From Globomyces pollinis-pini (taxonomy: Eukaryota; Chytridiomycota; Chytridiomycetes; Rhizophydiales; Globomycetaceae), in NCBI GenBank assembly GCA_025399215.1, contig MU621101.1:1-64000 (forward strand): a stretch of DNA of 64,000 nucleotides. Reading direction: 5' to 3'. Made by a program: the position numbers and the translations under genes. This document shows, in pieces, positions 32,213 to 44,839 of this stretch (positions within the stretch are counted from its first letter, which is position 1; every line of letters starts with the position of its first letter). The notes under the pieces were generated by a model. The model had not been told where the DNA came from, searched no databases, and saw only the letters and a program-made list of their open reading frames with translations.

Positions 32213-33836
32213 ATGGTTGCTATCCAGGATCCTTCCGTATTTATCATCAATGAACAACACAGGAAAATGTTAGTCAATGCCATCAAGGTAGAAGGGATTG
32301 TGCATACAAATAATGAATTCTTGGAACTTGTAACTACCCCATTGCTAGAGGCTCGTACTCTGGGTGATGTTATAATTGGTTCAAGATCGATAGGAGATAA
32401 GTTACAGAGATTAGGTATTTTATTGTTGTATTCATAGTAAGGAATATTTAAATCTGTTGAAATCACTCTGGATGCAAACCCATATTCTAAAGGTTTCAAA
32501 TTGATATTATATTAATGAATTAAGACTCCGTTGATGTTATCTATAAGGTGGTTGAAGCACCTCGGTTGTATGGAAACACTGGTGCCGATTTTGGCAGTTA
32601 CGAAGGGAGGATGGTATTTTTCAAATGAAGAAGAAACTAACTTGTTCTAGGTATTATCGATATAGTAAATTAATGAAAAGAACATGTCTCTAAATGTACG
32701 AAACGCTTTTGGAAATGGAGAGACCATCTCTGGCTCTTCATCTTATGGTATCGATACCGCAACTCCGTTACTTAAAAGAGATCGAGTGGAAAACAATTTG
32801 AATTCAATGCAAGGTTTTTTGCTTGTAAATTACTTAAAATTGTTTAGGTGCTTCAGCATATCATGCTACTTTTACTAAACCACTCAATGGTGATCCAGAC
32901 ACCATGTTGGAAGCTACTGCTTATAAAGTAGATAGAGACCATTCCATATTCCGATCTTACAAGGAAACTTTACGAGGACTCACCGTAAAGTACAAAAATA
33001 TTTTATCCAACACTTCAATTTATGAAGCAGCATATGATGCTGTCTGGAGGGAGAACCATTCGCTTACATCAGAAGCGTCACTAAGGTATTTTTTTAGACC
33101 AAATATTAACTATGTAGTGTTCGAAAGGAAGCAGGTCACAGTTTGAAATCAAGTGTATCACAGTCTTTTACTTTAGATACACGAGATGATATAGTGTTTC
33201 CAACGGGAGGAAAATACATTAGATTATCTCAAGAATTTGCTGGATTAGGTGGAAATGTACAATTTTTCAAGAATGAATTTCACACTATTGGTGCATTAAG
33301 ACTGCCTAGAAATTTCGTAAACATATTCTATCCTTATCTGTTTAGGGTTTAAGCGCATCGCTAAGAGGAGGTGTTTTGTTTCCTTATTCATTTGATGCTG
33401 TCCCAAGAACCAGAATTAATGATCGTTTTAGTTTAGGTGGTCCAACTTCATTGCGTGGTTTTGAACAGGGTGGGGTCGGCCCAAAAGAAAAAAGTATATC
33501 ATATTGGGGCTCATATTTTTAGATGATTCGCTTGGAGGGGACATGTACTATGGACTTGGACTTGGATTTTCATTCCCACTACCTGTATTACCTGTCAACT
33601 TTTTCAGAGGTCATATATTTGGTAATGGTGGAACTCTAGTACCCCTCAAACAAGGGACTTTCTTTGAAAGCTCAAAACAATTACTTTTCAACCCTAGCGT
33701 TTCATCTGGAATTGGTTTAGTTGCCAGATTCACAAACTTTAGATTAGAATTGAATTATTGTGTTCCGTTGCGTATCACTTCAACGGATACATTAAAACCA
33801 GGTCTTCAATTTGGCATTGGTATGAATTTCATGTAA
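32213..33836 (+). CDS. SAM50: Sorting and assembly machinery component SAM50 (Tob55)
   Basis: Mitochondrial outer-membrane Omp85-family beta-barrel insertase, 457 aa. An N-terminal POTRA-like part (VNAIKVEGIVHTNNEFLE...KLQRLGIFKSVEITLD) precedes the barrel. The barrel has SVRKEAGHSLKSSVSQSFTL, DIVFPTGGKYIRLSQEFAGL, SLGGPTSLRGFEQGGVGPK (the conserved Omp85 L6-type RGF motif), VARFTNFRLELNYCVPLRIT and a terminal GLQFGIGMNFM. Seven intron positions; one is a two-unit composite (32614-32680). With all removed the length is a whole number of codons. The start chosen (MVAIQDPSVF) is the first ATG in frame; an upstream non-canonical exon cannot be excluded. Confidence 0.93.
32614..32680 (+). other. 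Two-unit t​andem intron in SAM50
   Basis: Units of 37 nt (32614-32650) and 30 nt (32651-32680), both GT...AG, lie between GSYEGRM and NMSLNVRNAFGNGE. Confidence 0.65.
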
Positions 33837-33898
33837 TGTCTTAAAAAATAAATCATTGATCAAATGCATAAATGAATCGTTTGACTGTTAATTTTTAT

Positions 33899-35826
33899 TT
33901 ATAATTTCAGGGTGGTAGTAGTTGCATGAATACCATCATAAATGATTGCATTATCCAAAGGTACATATTGATGTGTAATCAACTTTATAATTTCTTGTGA
34001 CGCAATACCTCCCATTACCGCAGCCATATTTGGCATTTCACAACCACCAGCTCTTAATCTAATCAAGATTAAATACTTTTTCCAATCCAATTTACATTTC
34101 TTTTAAATGATTTTCAAATCCAGTACCATCAATAGATAATTCTTTTAAAAAGGTATCAAATAAAGTTTCAAAAGCCAACATATCTTTAGATTGAGTTTCA
34201 ACATCACTTCCTTTACAATATGAAAATAAAAATAAAAATACCAGGATATCGTCCATGTAATTGATAAAATCGATCAACAGCTCTCAATAGAAAATAATAT
34301 TTGATATTTTCATCTCCATTAGCCAACAATCCTTCTATTATTAAAAAAAAAAACATGAATACTAAAAAAAAAACTTACTTGTTGAATCAGATATGGAGTT
34401 TTGATATTCAGAATTTAAACTAGTACCTCTGATAACTTTTACAAAAGCAGCATTTTTACAAAATCGATCAATAGTTTCATCATCACAACAAGTTCTTCCA
34501 ATTTTTTCATATGCAGCATATAAATGTTTTTTAAAGTGATTTTTATCAACCAATGCTTTATCATGATATCTAATCATTATTAAAATAATATTTGTTTTAA
34601 ATACATTTTTTGTAGTTGAACAAATGAAGTTGTATCTGATTTCATATCTGGTACAAATCCAGGTAAGGGTAATAAATGTGAACCTTCATTTTGAACAAAT
34701 TTACGTAAGGCAAACATAAGTATCCAAAAATCAGAAGACTAAGTATTAAAAATATAAACTATTTACATTTGAATTGATTTCAATGGAAGGATCTTTTAGA
34801 TAATTATCAATATCCAAAGGAATCTAACAAAATCAATGAGAATATTAATTTTAAAAAAACCTTTGTACCAGAAAACAATTTAAAACAATGTGCTTGAGCT
34901 TCACGTACATTCTCATCATCATTCAACTTGATAGGAATCAATGTATGCAATATTTTTGAAAATTGATCTTTTTCTTCTCTTGTACGTGGTAATCCATCAT
35001 GCTAACAATAAAATATATAAAAAAAAAATACATTTTCATTCCATTTCTTTATCGTTTGTAATAAAAGAGCAGGGAAAGGAACATGACTTAAACCCATTGT
35101 ATCCAATTCTTTTAATCGAAACGAATAAGCATAATCAATCAATTCATCCCAAGGACAATCTAATCTTAAATCCAACTTTGTTTCTGGATAACTTTCCACA
35201 ACTAAAATCATCAAAATGAAAAAAAGAATTTAACTGGTATGTTCTGAATTGATGATACGAAAGTAACCTAAAAATCCATAGATTCGTACAATAACTAATG
35301 GTATATTCCATTTTTGACAAATACCATCTAATAGTAATAAATCACGTTCAGCTAATTCTGTAACAATAATCAAATTAAATTGTTTAAAAAAATCCGATTC
35401 ATGATGAATGATAACATGAGGATCCTATACAAAATCAATCATTGAAAATTCAAAATAAATTACTTTTTCAATAAAAGTACTTTGAACATGATCATTTAAT
35501 TCATTTAATAAATTGCTTGTTATTTTAGCACGATTTTGACCAATAGTTGATTTTTCTAAAAAGAAATTACTACCAACATCTGATCCAGTAATGATCTTGT
35601 TATCAACAATACAATAAGATCCAATGGCTATTATTAAAAAAATTAGTAATTATGATTACCAGGTAAGATTAAATTTTTTAAAGTTTCAGTTCCTAAATTA
35701 TTTGCTCCAATCAAACAAATCTTGGATTGTTCTAATTGAGTTTGTCCATGTGCTCCCCATAATCTTGTTGTTTAGAGTTTAACCTTACCTTAATTGTCGA
35801 TCATATTTTTGTGATTTTAAATCCAT
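33899..35826 (-). CDS. NAE1: NEDD8-activating enzyme E1 regulatory subunit
   Basis: Regulatory (APP-BP1/Ula1) half of the NEDD8 E1, partner of UBA3, needed for cullin neddylation. The start [13 protein letters not shown] and then [20 protein letters not shown] are characteristic. The C-terminus [35 protein letters not shown] and [11 protein letters not shown] matches the family end. Between them lie exons such as [15 protein letters not shown] and [20 protein letters not shown] sequence around 34650, split by short A/T-rich introns that I did not all place. As in the family, this subunit lacks the catalytic cysteine. An F-box protein at 10.3 kb could be part of the same ubiquitin/cullin system; this is only an association. 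Confidence 0.88.
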
Positions 35827-35939
35827 TTGGAATTGAATTGGAAAAAAGAATTTCTCAATCAATTGGTGCACTCTTTCAAAATCACTCGACCAGAAATCTC
35901 AATCAAAATGACTTATAAAAAAATAGTACGAACCTTACT

Positions 35940-38900
35940 TTATTTGAATTCAGAAGTTGGTAATTTACATAACCATGAACAAAATCGAAGAAAGAGTTTG
36001 TTGGGATTCTTTTCAGTTGATAATCTCAACAATTCTTTATCAATCAATAAAGTACTTTGCATCATCAACATCTCTAATCGCCCACTTAATTGTACTCCAT
36101 GTGGGATAGTCACAATATCTTCCGCAAATCCACTTCGTATTAATAAATGTGTGGTATAGTTGTAAACTAATGGAACAATAAATGTTCGTTGTTCATCTTT
36201 ATATCTCAACTACAATCAGAACAAAAGCATTACAGCAACTCGGATAAGTGTCAAATTCGTATCAATGGTCATACATGGCATACCAGGGTTAAACATATAG
36301 ATAGAACTATCAGTAGGAACTTGAACCAAAAGATCCCAATTGGGGAAATTCAAAATAAATTTTCGAATTCCAATCACTTCCAACATCACCGATTCAGGTA
36401 ATCGAGTCACCAAATGCAACATCTTCAACCAATGAAACAAATGTCGTTCACGGATAGGTAATACATGGACCTAACATTATTGACTTGCTTGACATTACCA
36501 TATCCAATACATATTTACAAAATCGATTGTATTCTTGTTGTAATTGTACCTTGTAATCATCTGAATATTTGTTGGATTTCAATACTGTAAAATTCTCTGT
36601 CAAAGATCCTTGAAAGATAAAATTATCACTTTCATCAATCGAGACCAGTAATCGAAGATTTTCGGTTTGTAAAGCTAATCGAATTCTTGTGGATACCGTT
36701 TCCAAATAAGTTTTCAAATGATTAAATGTCGTCAACAAATCGAAATATAATTCAATAGCATTCAACATTTTCATAGCATCTCGCATAGGTATCACAATCT
36801 GTTGTGGTGTTGTTAAAGCTCGACCAGTGATTGTATCCAATAACGTTGTCATTTGTTCAGTATGTCGTAATAAAGGTACAAGTTTTAATTTCAATTCAGT
36901 TTTTAATGTATCATTTAATATACAATCACGAATTTCAATTAATTTGTTCAAGAAATTGATTTGAAATCCATAGGAATGAGAAACAATGTATAAACTAGAG
37001 ATGGATTGTGCAACAATAGTGATTTGATCACCATAGATATCTTTAAGTTGATCCACTTCCTTAATTACAGGTGCTACATCACAAAGATACTATCATCAAA
37101 AAATCCCAATGAATAAAAATACCTCTACAATATAAATCAATCGATCATGACGTTTTAAAGCATTTTCAACATAGGTAGACATGAGAGTTTGAAATCCACT
37201 CTTGATTCCAAAATCAGCCTTGACTTTCCATTCATAACCTTTCTCAATTCCTGCCTTTTTCGACCATGAAATAGCCAATCTTCCATGTTCAGTTGCAATC
37301 ACCAAAAACATGGGATTGACCATGAAACTAACTTGAATCTTTCGTTGCCCAAGCAAAGATGTATACTCCAATACTACTATAAAATCAAAATAGACATTAC
37401 ATTGAACAGACAATTGTAACAGATGTTGAATAATGGAACAATGGTTATAAAATTTGGTTTTGAAATCTTCCAAACTCACATAAGTAAAACAGAAACAATG
37501 ACGTTGACTATCGTATTGAATATGTGGATCTACCCATCAAACTCTATAATCAAACCTTCATGTCGTACGTTGACCCATTTATGCATTTGTGAGGGTAATC
37601 GGATAAAACTTTGGTATACAATCTGATTATCCTTGGTTTCCAATTTGACAAACACATTTGTGGTTATTTTCTTTGCAGAATAGATTTTGGAGGTTTCAAT
37701 ATTGGATGATTCGGTATGACAGATATCAGTCAAGTTCATGGATAAGATTGGATTACGTGCTTTGATACTAGTCTCGGTTTGGTCTTGTAAAGAAACATTT
37801 CCAGGTATCACATAATTGTAGGGAATCTTTAACATTTTTAATTCTTTGACTAAATTGGAAAATAGAATATAATGACTTTTTTGATTTAATAGAAAATTGA
37901 AATACCTGCAAAATCGTTGAATACAGTTTATATCATTCGAACGAATATTCATCCAATGCAATTGTTTATGTGTTTTTTCAAGATCCATTAAATGGTTTAA
38001 ATCAGCAGGTTTGATTTCTAACGATACTGATTGATCAATTAAATCACTAACGTCAATAGATGAAAATATATACGTTCCAATGAGATAAAGAGTTACTTTA
38101 AAGGCACTTTCAAATGTATCTAATTGACTCTGATGATAGTTTTCAGAAGCAGAGATGGATAGATAATGACTCATCAAAGATTCTGATTTCAAGAATATCG
38201 AATACAAAGTTTCATCCGATTTAGTTTCTAATATCAATATTAAAAATGATATACCAGAGGCAAGAAAAGCAGAAGGATCGAGAACACTATTGAAACCAGA
38301 CTGATGTGCCACCATTTCAAGTGCTTGTAATCGAATCTAACCATAAAATAAATAAATAAAATTACTGCTGATACAAGACTTTGACATACTTTTTTCAATA
38401 CTGTGGGATCACTATTCAACCTAGATTCTTGATTTTTTAAAGCATCATCAATTAATCGTTTTCCATCGGATGATACTCCAACCTTTAACAAATCCATCAT
38501 TTGCATGTTGATTTTACCAGATCGTGGATCTATAACAAGATGTATAGAGTACGAGTTATAGAAATTAATCATCAAATTGGGTAATGGATTCAAGTCTGTA
38601 CTGGTATTAGGACTCTGGACTACTATATTTGTATTTTCAAATATCAATTTCCAGTTTTCAATCAATTCATTTGATAGTTTATGAGTGACTTGAAGTAAAA
38701 TGGTTTCGATATCAAGAGATGTTAAAGCAAATTGATCCAGTAACGTTTTGGATTCATTAGCTGCTGTAGTATCATTTTCAAAACGATATAATTGTACGGT
38801 TAGTTTCTGGCAACTACTTGATTCTTTTTCTACAGAATCTACTATACATTTCAATAAATCTGTTTGATGTGAGTCTAATGCATTGTTGAATAGTTCGGTA

Positions 38901-40129
38901 TTTGGTTTTGGAGAACAAGAAATCCAAAGTTGATGAAAGGATTGATCATTCTTTTTCCAAAATGTTAATTTCAATAAATCCTTGTCGAAATTGACAATTA
39001 GGTTGCCCTTCCATCTAGTTTGTGATAAAGTTTGAGATTGAGTAGTCAAGACTTGTAATTGAAATTTTAAACAAAATAAATGTAATTGGTCATATAAATC
39101 CCATAAGACACGATTACTCGGATTTTGTTCCAATTTACTTTGAATATCCTGTTGTATGAAATTGATTTGATTTGGGTTTAATCCAGTTCCAGCTGTTGGA
39201 TAAAAATTGAAAAAACATGATACCTAATGGGATATATAAACAAATTCAGATATACCTATGATGAGAAAATATAGTTATACCTAGGATCAGTAATAAAAAT
39301 AAAAACCTTTTTTATCAGCTTCAGATTCACATAAAAACTCTAATTTCATAATTCTCCAAGTGGGATTATCAGTTAATAACAAAGCTAAGGAAACATGAAA
39401 TTCGTCAGGGACGGTAAACGAAACACAACCATCAGCTAATATTAAAAAAGAAATAGATCAAACCAATTGACATTCCAGTTTTTAATTGATGTGGTAGTGA
39501 TTCTGTACAAAATAATCTTATTGTTATATGAAAATGAGTATACCTAAGAGATCAATTGAAACCAGTATACCTTATTCTCATAATATTTTCTAATTTTGTG
39601 AGAGCTTCAATTGTTTCATTTTGATTTGGAGGAGGAGAGTTGATATAACGAGACTAATTTAAATGAGATTCCAAAGGATACTTTTATAATAGTAGGTAAT
39701 TGTCTATAATTTCCAGTTGTTAGAATATCTATTGCCGTGAATAGATCAGGTGCGAGTAATCTACTTTTTAATTTTTTGATTAATACTTTGCAGATTTTAG
39801 TTGATTATGAAATAAGAATAGATCATTAGCACATTTTTCTATAGCAATATCTTGATTATCAATTATTGAATGTAATTTCTATTATTTTAGAATATTTTTT
39901 GATTACTGGTAGAGAAGGGATTAGAGGTAAACGATAGATAGCTAATAATTTGATGAATCTAATATTAATTTAATTTAAATTACAATAATCTAAATTTTTT
40001 TAGAAAAGGTAATAATTCTATAATATTTAAATTATTTTTTAGTAAAGAATTTAAATCAGATAAACAAGATTGGATAGAATAATTTAATAAAGTTGAAAAT
40101 GGTATCGTTTGTTCATTCGTTAATTCCAT
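35940..40129 (-). CDS. MED14: Mediator complex subunit 14 (Rgr1)
   Basis: Backbone subunit of Mediator. The first exon reads MELTNEQTIPFSTLLNYSIQ and SCLSDLNSLLKNN, matching the MED14 N-terminal helix pair that holds T-I-P-L-x-x-L. The rest is a long, poorly conserved helical protein (LDTFESAFKVTLYLIGTYIF, LLDTITGRALTTPQQIVIPM, ending SWLCKLPTSEFK). This size, about 1,300 codons, and divergence are usual for MED14. It has many short introns. Identification rests mainly on the N-terminus, length and overall order, so an alternative large helical protein is possible. The start shares a TTAGGGTT-rich promoter with DCP1. Confidence 0.75.
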
Positions 40130-40151
40130 TAAATTGTAATTGTAATTGTAG

Positions 40152-40283
40152 TTAGGGTTGTAGTTGAAGTTGTGGTTGAAGTTGTGCTTACTTAGTAGTT
40201 AGGGTTATGTAGTAGTTAGGGTTACTACAAGTGCTAGGGTTATTTAGTTGAAGTGGTTAGGGTTACTACTTAGTGCTAGGGTT
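40152..40283. promoter_or_regulatory. Six TAGGGTT motifs in the MED14-DCP1 divergent promoter
   Basis: TTAGGGTT or CTAGGGTT occurs at 40152, 40199, 40216, 40234, 40257 and 40276. The last four form a direct repeat of about 42 nt: TTAGGGTTACTAC followed by GTGCTAGGGTTATTTAGTT, twice. The only 169 nt between the two starts are therefore largely telobox-like. In yeast, Tbf1 binds this motif in promoters. Here the role is inferred. Confidence 0.6.
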
Positions 40284-40298
40284 ATTTAGTTACTTCTC

Positions 40299-41293
40299 AT
40301 GGATCATCAGACACTATTACAAGAAGCAAAACATGAACTTAATCTTAAAGTATTCTATTTAAAAATTATTAACAAAAAAAAAGGTTTTATTAAGATTAGA
40401 TCCTTTAATTGATAAAATAATGTATTATCATAAAAAATACTAATCAAAAAAAAGTCAAACTACTTCTCATGTAGTATTATACCATTTCGATACTATAACT
40501 CAATCTTGGACAAAAAGAAATATTGAAGGTTCTTTATTCTTATACAAAAAAAATACTGACCCTATCTCTTTCGCTTGGTGATTTATCTAAAATTAATATC
40601 TAGTTGTATATTAAATAGAGTAGGATTAGATAATTGGTTATTAGATATTGATCATGGTAAAAATATATTATCTCATTCATCATAGGTATTTTAAAAATCT
40701 CATTCATCATAGGTAACTTATATAAAACTAACTCTTATATCCTAGGTAATTTATATAAAACTAAATCTAAAAGAATTACAAATTCAACAAGTGGGTGACT
40801 ACCTCATGTACAAACAAGAATCTTCTGACCTCATTCATGGGTACGCGCTTTATTAATTCACTTGCAGTCTATGGATCTTTGGTATCCCCTTCGTGTCTCT
40901 AACAATTAAAAAGGTTTCCTTTCTTTTCTCATCCTTAGGTTACAATGACATTCTAACAAATAGGAAATGAAGATAAAAACCGTTTATTGGCTCACTTCAA
41001 CGAGTAGTTCATACTCATTAACTTGTTAGCTGTATTCATAAAGCCTCCATCGCTCCTGTACAACCTTACATCTCTCATACATTAGACTCCATCTCTACAA
41101 ACTGTCACATTAGATGAAATATGGGATGCTTTGGAAACGATGGCTCCTCATTCTGCTCCTTACTTGTCGGAATCCGAATTTTTGGCTCGTTTTCAAGTAC
41201 TTGTTCAGGTAAATTCATTCTCTTTCATCCCTAAAGAGTCCTTTCTTTGCCAGAGCCATGTATCTTGGTTACCTCTCTCTTAGAAATAAATAA
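40299..41293 (+). CDS. DCP1: mRNA-decapping enzyme subunit 1
   Basis: EVH1-like activator of the Dcp2 decapping enzyme, acting in cytoplasmic mRNA decay. After removal of nine intron positions the protein is 197 aa: LLRLDPLIDKIIQTTSHVVL, YHFDTITQSWTKRNIEGSLF, CILNRVGLDNWLL, IQQVGDYLMYKQESSDLIHG and LWIFGNEDKNRLLAHFNDCI. It ends with a short C-terminal helix block, FLARFQVLVQSPFFARAMYL. Two positions are composite introns of four (40657-40773) and three (40882-40963) units. The frame is a whole number of codons only with the composites removed completely. Confidence 0.9.
40657..40773 (+). other. Four-unit tandem intron in DCP1
   Basis: GT...AG units of 29 nt (40657-40685), 27 nt (40686-40712), 33 nt (40713-40745) and 28 nt (40746-40773) abut as AG|GT. 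Units 1 and 2 share their last 15 nt (TCTCATTCATCATAG). Units 3 and 4 share GTAAYTTATATAAAACTAA at the 5' side. The array therefore contains two pairwise duplications. Confidence 0.85.
40882..40963 (+). other. Three-unit tandem intron in DCP1
   Basis: Units of 32 nt (40882-40913), 25 nt (40914-40938) and 25 nt (40939-40963) lie between LWIF and NEDKNRLLAHFN, splitting a Gly codon. Each is GT...AG. Confidence 0.75.
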
Positions 41294-41649
41294 CACTATC
41301 TATATCTACAACTACTTTTTCCACATCCACCATAAAAATGTATCTAACATTTGGACTCTGATTCCTATCGTTCCAAAACAAATTCAATTTGTAAATACAA
41401 TTTGTCGAATTTTATTTATCTATATGTGTTTTTCTATTTGGTTGTATTTTCTAGTAGTTTTAGTGAGTCACCATGACTTTAATGCAAATTGACAGTTATA
41501 TATCCAAGTCACTTGATGGACAACATGAAATATACTGCAATAAACCATGTCTTCATGTTCAACAACTCAATTTATCTATGACACCACATGAGTCAAGTCA
41601 CATTGACACTGAATTACCAATACAATTTTGACCGTTTTGTTTTACCAAC
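41294..41649. other. Intergenic region, DCP1 to PhyH gene
   Basis: About 356 nt. A plus-strand open frame (41247-41492) overlaps the DCP1 end but looks random and low-complexity. The rest is UTR-like. Nothing else was recognised. Confidence 0.5.
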
Positions 41650-42908
<1,259 letters not shown>

Positions 42909-43156
42909 TCATTCAATAAACTGTTTTTTAGCAGGTGAATCGCTGTCATTTATGATTCTTTGGATTGAGCTTTTTGGAAATATTTAGGTTGAAATCGCGT
43001 CTATTTTAATCATCGGTAATGAATGATATATGATGAATATGATGATCAATGCATTACTCCAACTCATATAAACACATATTTTTTAATCTCACATTTCAAT
43101 TCATTTTGTAACTTAAAAATGTTTTTCCAAATTTATCAATACAGAATTGATACCAA

Positions 43157-43862
43157 ATGTCAATAAAAAAAGGAGTATTCAAAAAAACTAGTACAACTAA
43201 ATTCAACCATTCATGGTCAGATAATTTATTACCCTATTGTCAACAACCCGAATCCCATCCGGATTCCATCATATCATTCGACACTCAAACAGTCATCATC
43301 AAAGATCAATATCCAAAAGTAATTATTTAAAACCATTCACTATAAAAAAAGGCTAAATATCATTATTTGGTGATGCCAAGAATATCGATTCAATTGACAC
43401 ATCTAACAAAATCACATTTGGATTTACTTCAACATATGTATACTGTTGCCATGACCTTCATCTCCCAGGATACTTTTAAAGCCATCAACTTTCAAATTGG
43501 CTTTCATGCCGTTCCATCCATGAAGTACTTTATCTTTTAATTCAACTGTAGACAATTACATATGCATGTCATTAGTACGGATTTCATATCACCTTCATTG
43601 AAAAATAAGAAACATTACTTGTCATTCACCACCACTTTTTTTCAACCTTATCAAAATGTGATTGACATGATTGAAAAGTCAAATGGTGTTTATGTAAGTT
43701 GATGATGATGTTGATTGTAGTTTGATAAAGAGGAATATGAAGGTTTATTAAAGGTAATCAAATGGGTATTGATTATAGGGATTATTGTATTGTCATGTTT
43801 GTAAAGAAAAGTTACCAAATATACCAAAACTCAAAATTCATTTGGAAACTCATTGCGTCTAG
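43157..43862 (+). CDS. APTX: Aprataxin-like DNA deadenylase (HIT plus zinc finger)
   Basis: Removes AMP from abortive DNA ligation ends (aprataxin/Hnt3). The 197-aa product has AKYHYLVMPRISIQLTHLTK, HLDLLQHM, FQIGFHAVPSMKQLHMHVIS with the HIT active site H-x-H-x-H as LHMHV, and LKNKKHYLSFTTTFF. A C-terminal zinc finger follows, CHVCKEKLPNIPKLKIHLET then HC. Introns of 33, 27, 27 and 25 nt restore one frame. No FHA domain is present, as in fungal Hnt3. Confidence 0.93.
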
Positions 43863-44017
43863 AATTGGATTTAGTCTACAATAAACTGTGTAGAGATTGT
43901 GAATCATGTTTGGATATATGAGGAAACAAATAATTTGATTTTAGATTGACCTCATTACACGTAGGATTAAGTCCAATAATACATTATAGATGCCAGTTTA
44001 CTTTATTACAATAAATA

Positions 44018-44260
44018 CTAATCAGAATATAACTTGGATAGTGCCATTGATCGAGTATGTGAGAGACCAATGAACCGATTTTTAGATCGACCACTGAAAC
44101 TAGTTGATTGTCCAATTGTCCTAGCAAATTTAACATTCAATAATGATTTAGTAATTTCAACATTATTTTCCATACAATCTTTTTTTTGACAATCATCACT
44201 ACAGTAAAGACAATCTTCAATAGATCTACATGAACAAACAATACAGTAATTCATATCCAT
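44018..44260 (-). CDS. Small Cys-rich protein, Ecl1-like zinc-binding family
   Basis: 80 aa. The N-terminus MDMNYCIVCSCRSIEDCLYC followed by SDDCQKKDC shows the C-x2-C ... Y-C-S-x2-C arrangement of the fungal Ecl1/2/3 family, which extends chronological lifespan and responds to zinc and nutrients in fission yeast. The remaining 50 residues are basic and Ser-rich. It is intronless. It lies next to a second, diverged relative at 44522-44839 on the same strand. The family call rests on the short motif and its N-terminal position only. Confidence 0.55.
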   Translation of the reverse strand: MDMNYCIVCSCRSIEDCLYCSDDCQKKDCMENNVEITKSLLNVKFARTIGQSTSFSGRSKNRFIGLSHTRSMALSKLYSD

Positions 44261-44521
44261 AATTGGTAAGATTTTTTTAAACGTTTCATTGGTGGTTTAT
44301 GCAATCGTGGCACGTTGCTTAATTGTCAGGTGAAGTGTATTTATTGAGTTTATTTTGAATATGTTACTTTAACTCTTGTTCTTGAATCATTTTGTTTTTA
44401 GTTATCATTGCATTTATTTACCTTATACCCAAAATAATTTGAAAAGTTTTCAAGACCCAAAAAAAATATTTTTTTGTTCATACCACGTCAACTATATTAC
44501 AAAAATAGAATTGATTAAGAA

Positions 44522-44839
44522 TCAATTTTTAAATTTAAATGATCTTGATTTTCTTCTAGCAAATTTCAATTCCCCTAATGATTCACGTATACTTTCATTT
44601 GAAGAAACAGAAGAAGCCAAACAAGAATTTGAATCATTTAAATCATCTGAATCATTGAAAGATACATTTGATTTTTCCATATAACCACCAGCATAAACTA
44701 TTTGAGATGTCATTATTTCAGGTACATTTGGTAAACATAAATCTCTCCATTGACATAGAGTGGAACAGTAATGAATATCAGAGGGTATTTTCAGTTGACA
44801 GTACAAACAATAGGATACACAGTCTGAATCGTAATCCAT
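44522..44839 (-). CDS. Small Cys-rich protein, Ecl1-like, tandem relative
   Basis: 105 aa with MDYDSDCVSYCLYCQLKIPS then DIHYCSTLCQWRDLC at the N-terminus, the same C-x2-C ... Y-C-S-x2-C pattern as the neighbour 260 nt downstream, and a Ser/Asp-rich tail ending in basic residues (FARRKSRSFKFKN). The neighbour has a comparable NVKFARTIG segment (here ELKFARRKS). Both features suggest an old tandem duplication. Confidence 0.55.
   Translation of the reverse strand: MDYDSDCVSYCLYCQLKIPSDIHYCSTLCQWRDLCLPNVPEIMTSQIVYAGGYMEKSNVSFNDSDDLNDSNSCLASSVSSNESIRESLGELKFARRKSRSFKFKN

Noticed and set aside
36189..36401. Plus-strand open frames through the MED14, dynein and INTS3 genes
   Set aside because: They are antisense shadows of the minus-strand exons, with no domain or splice logic.
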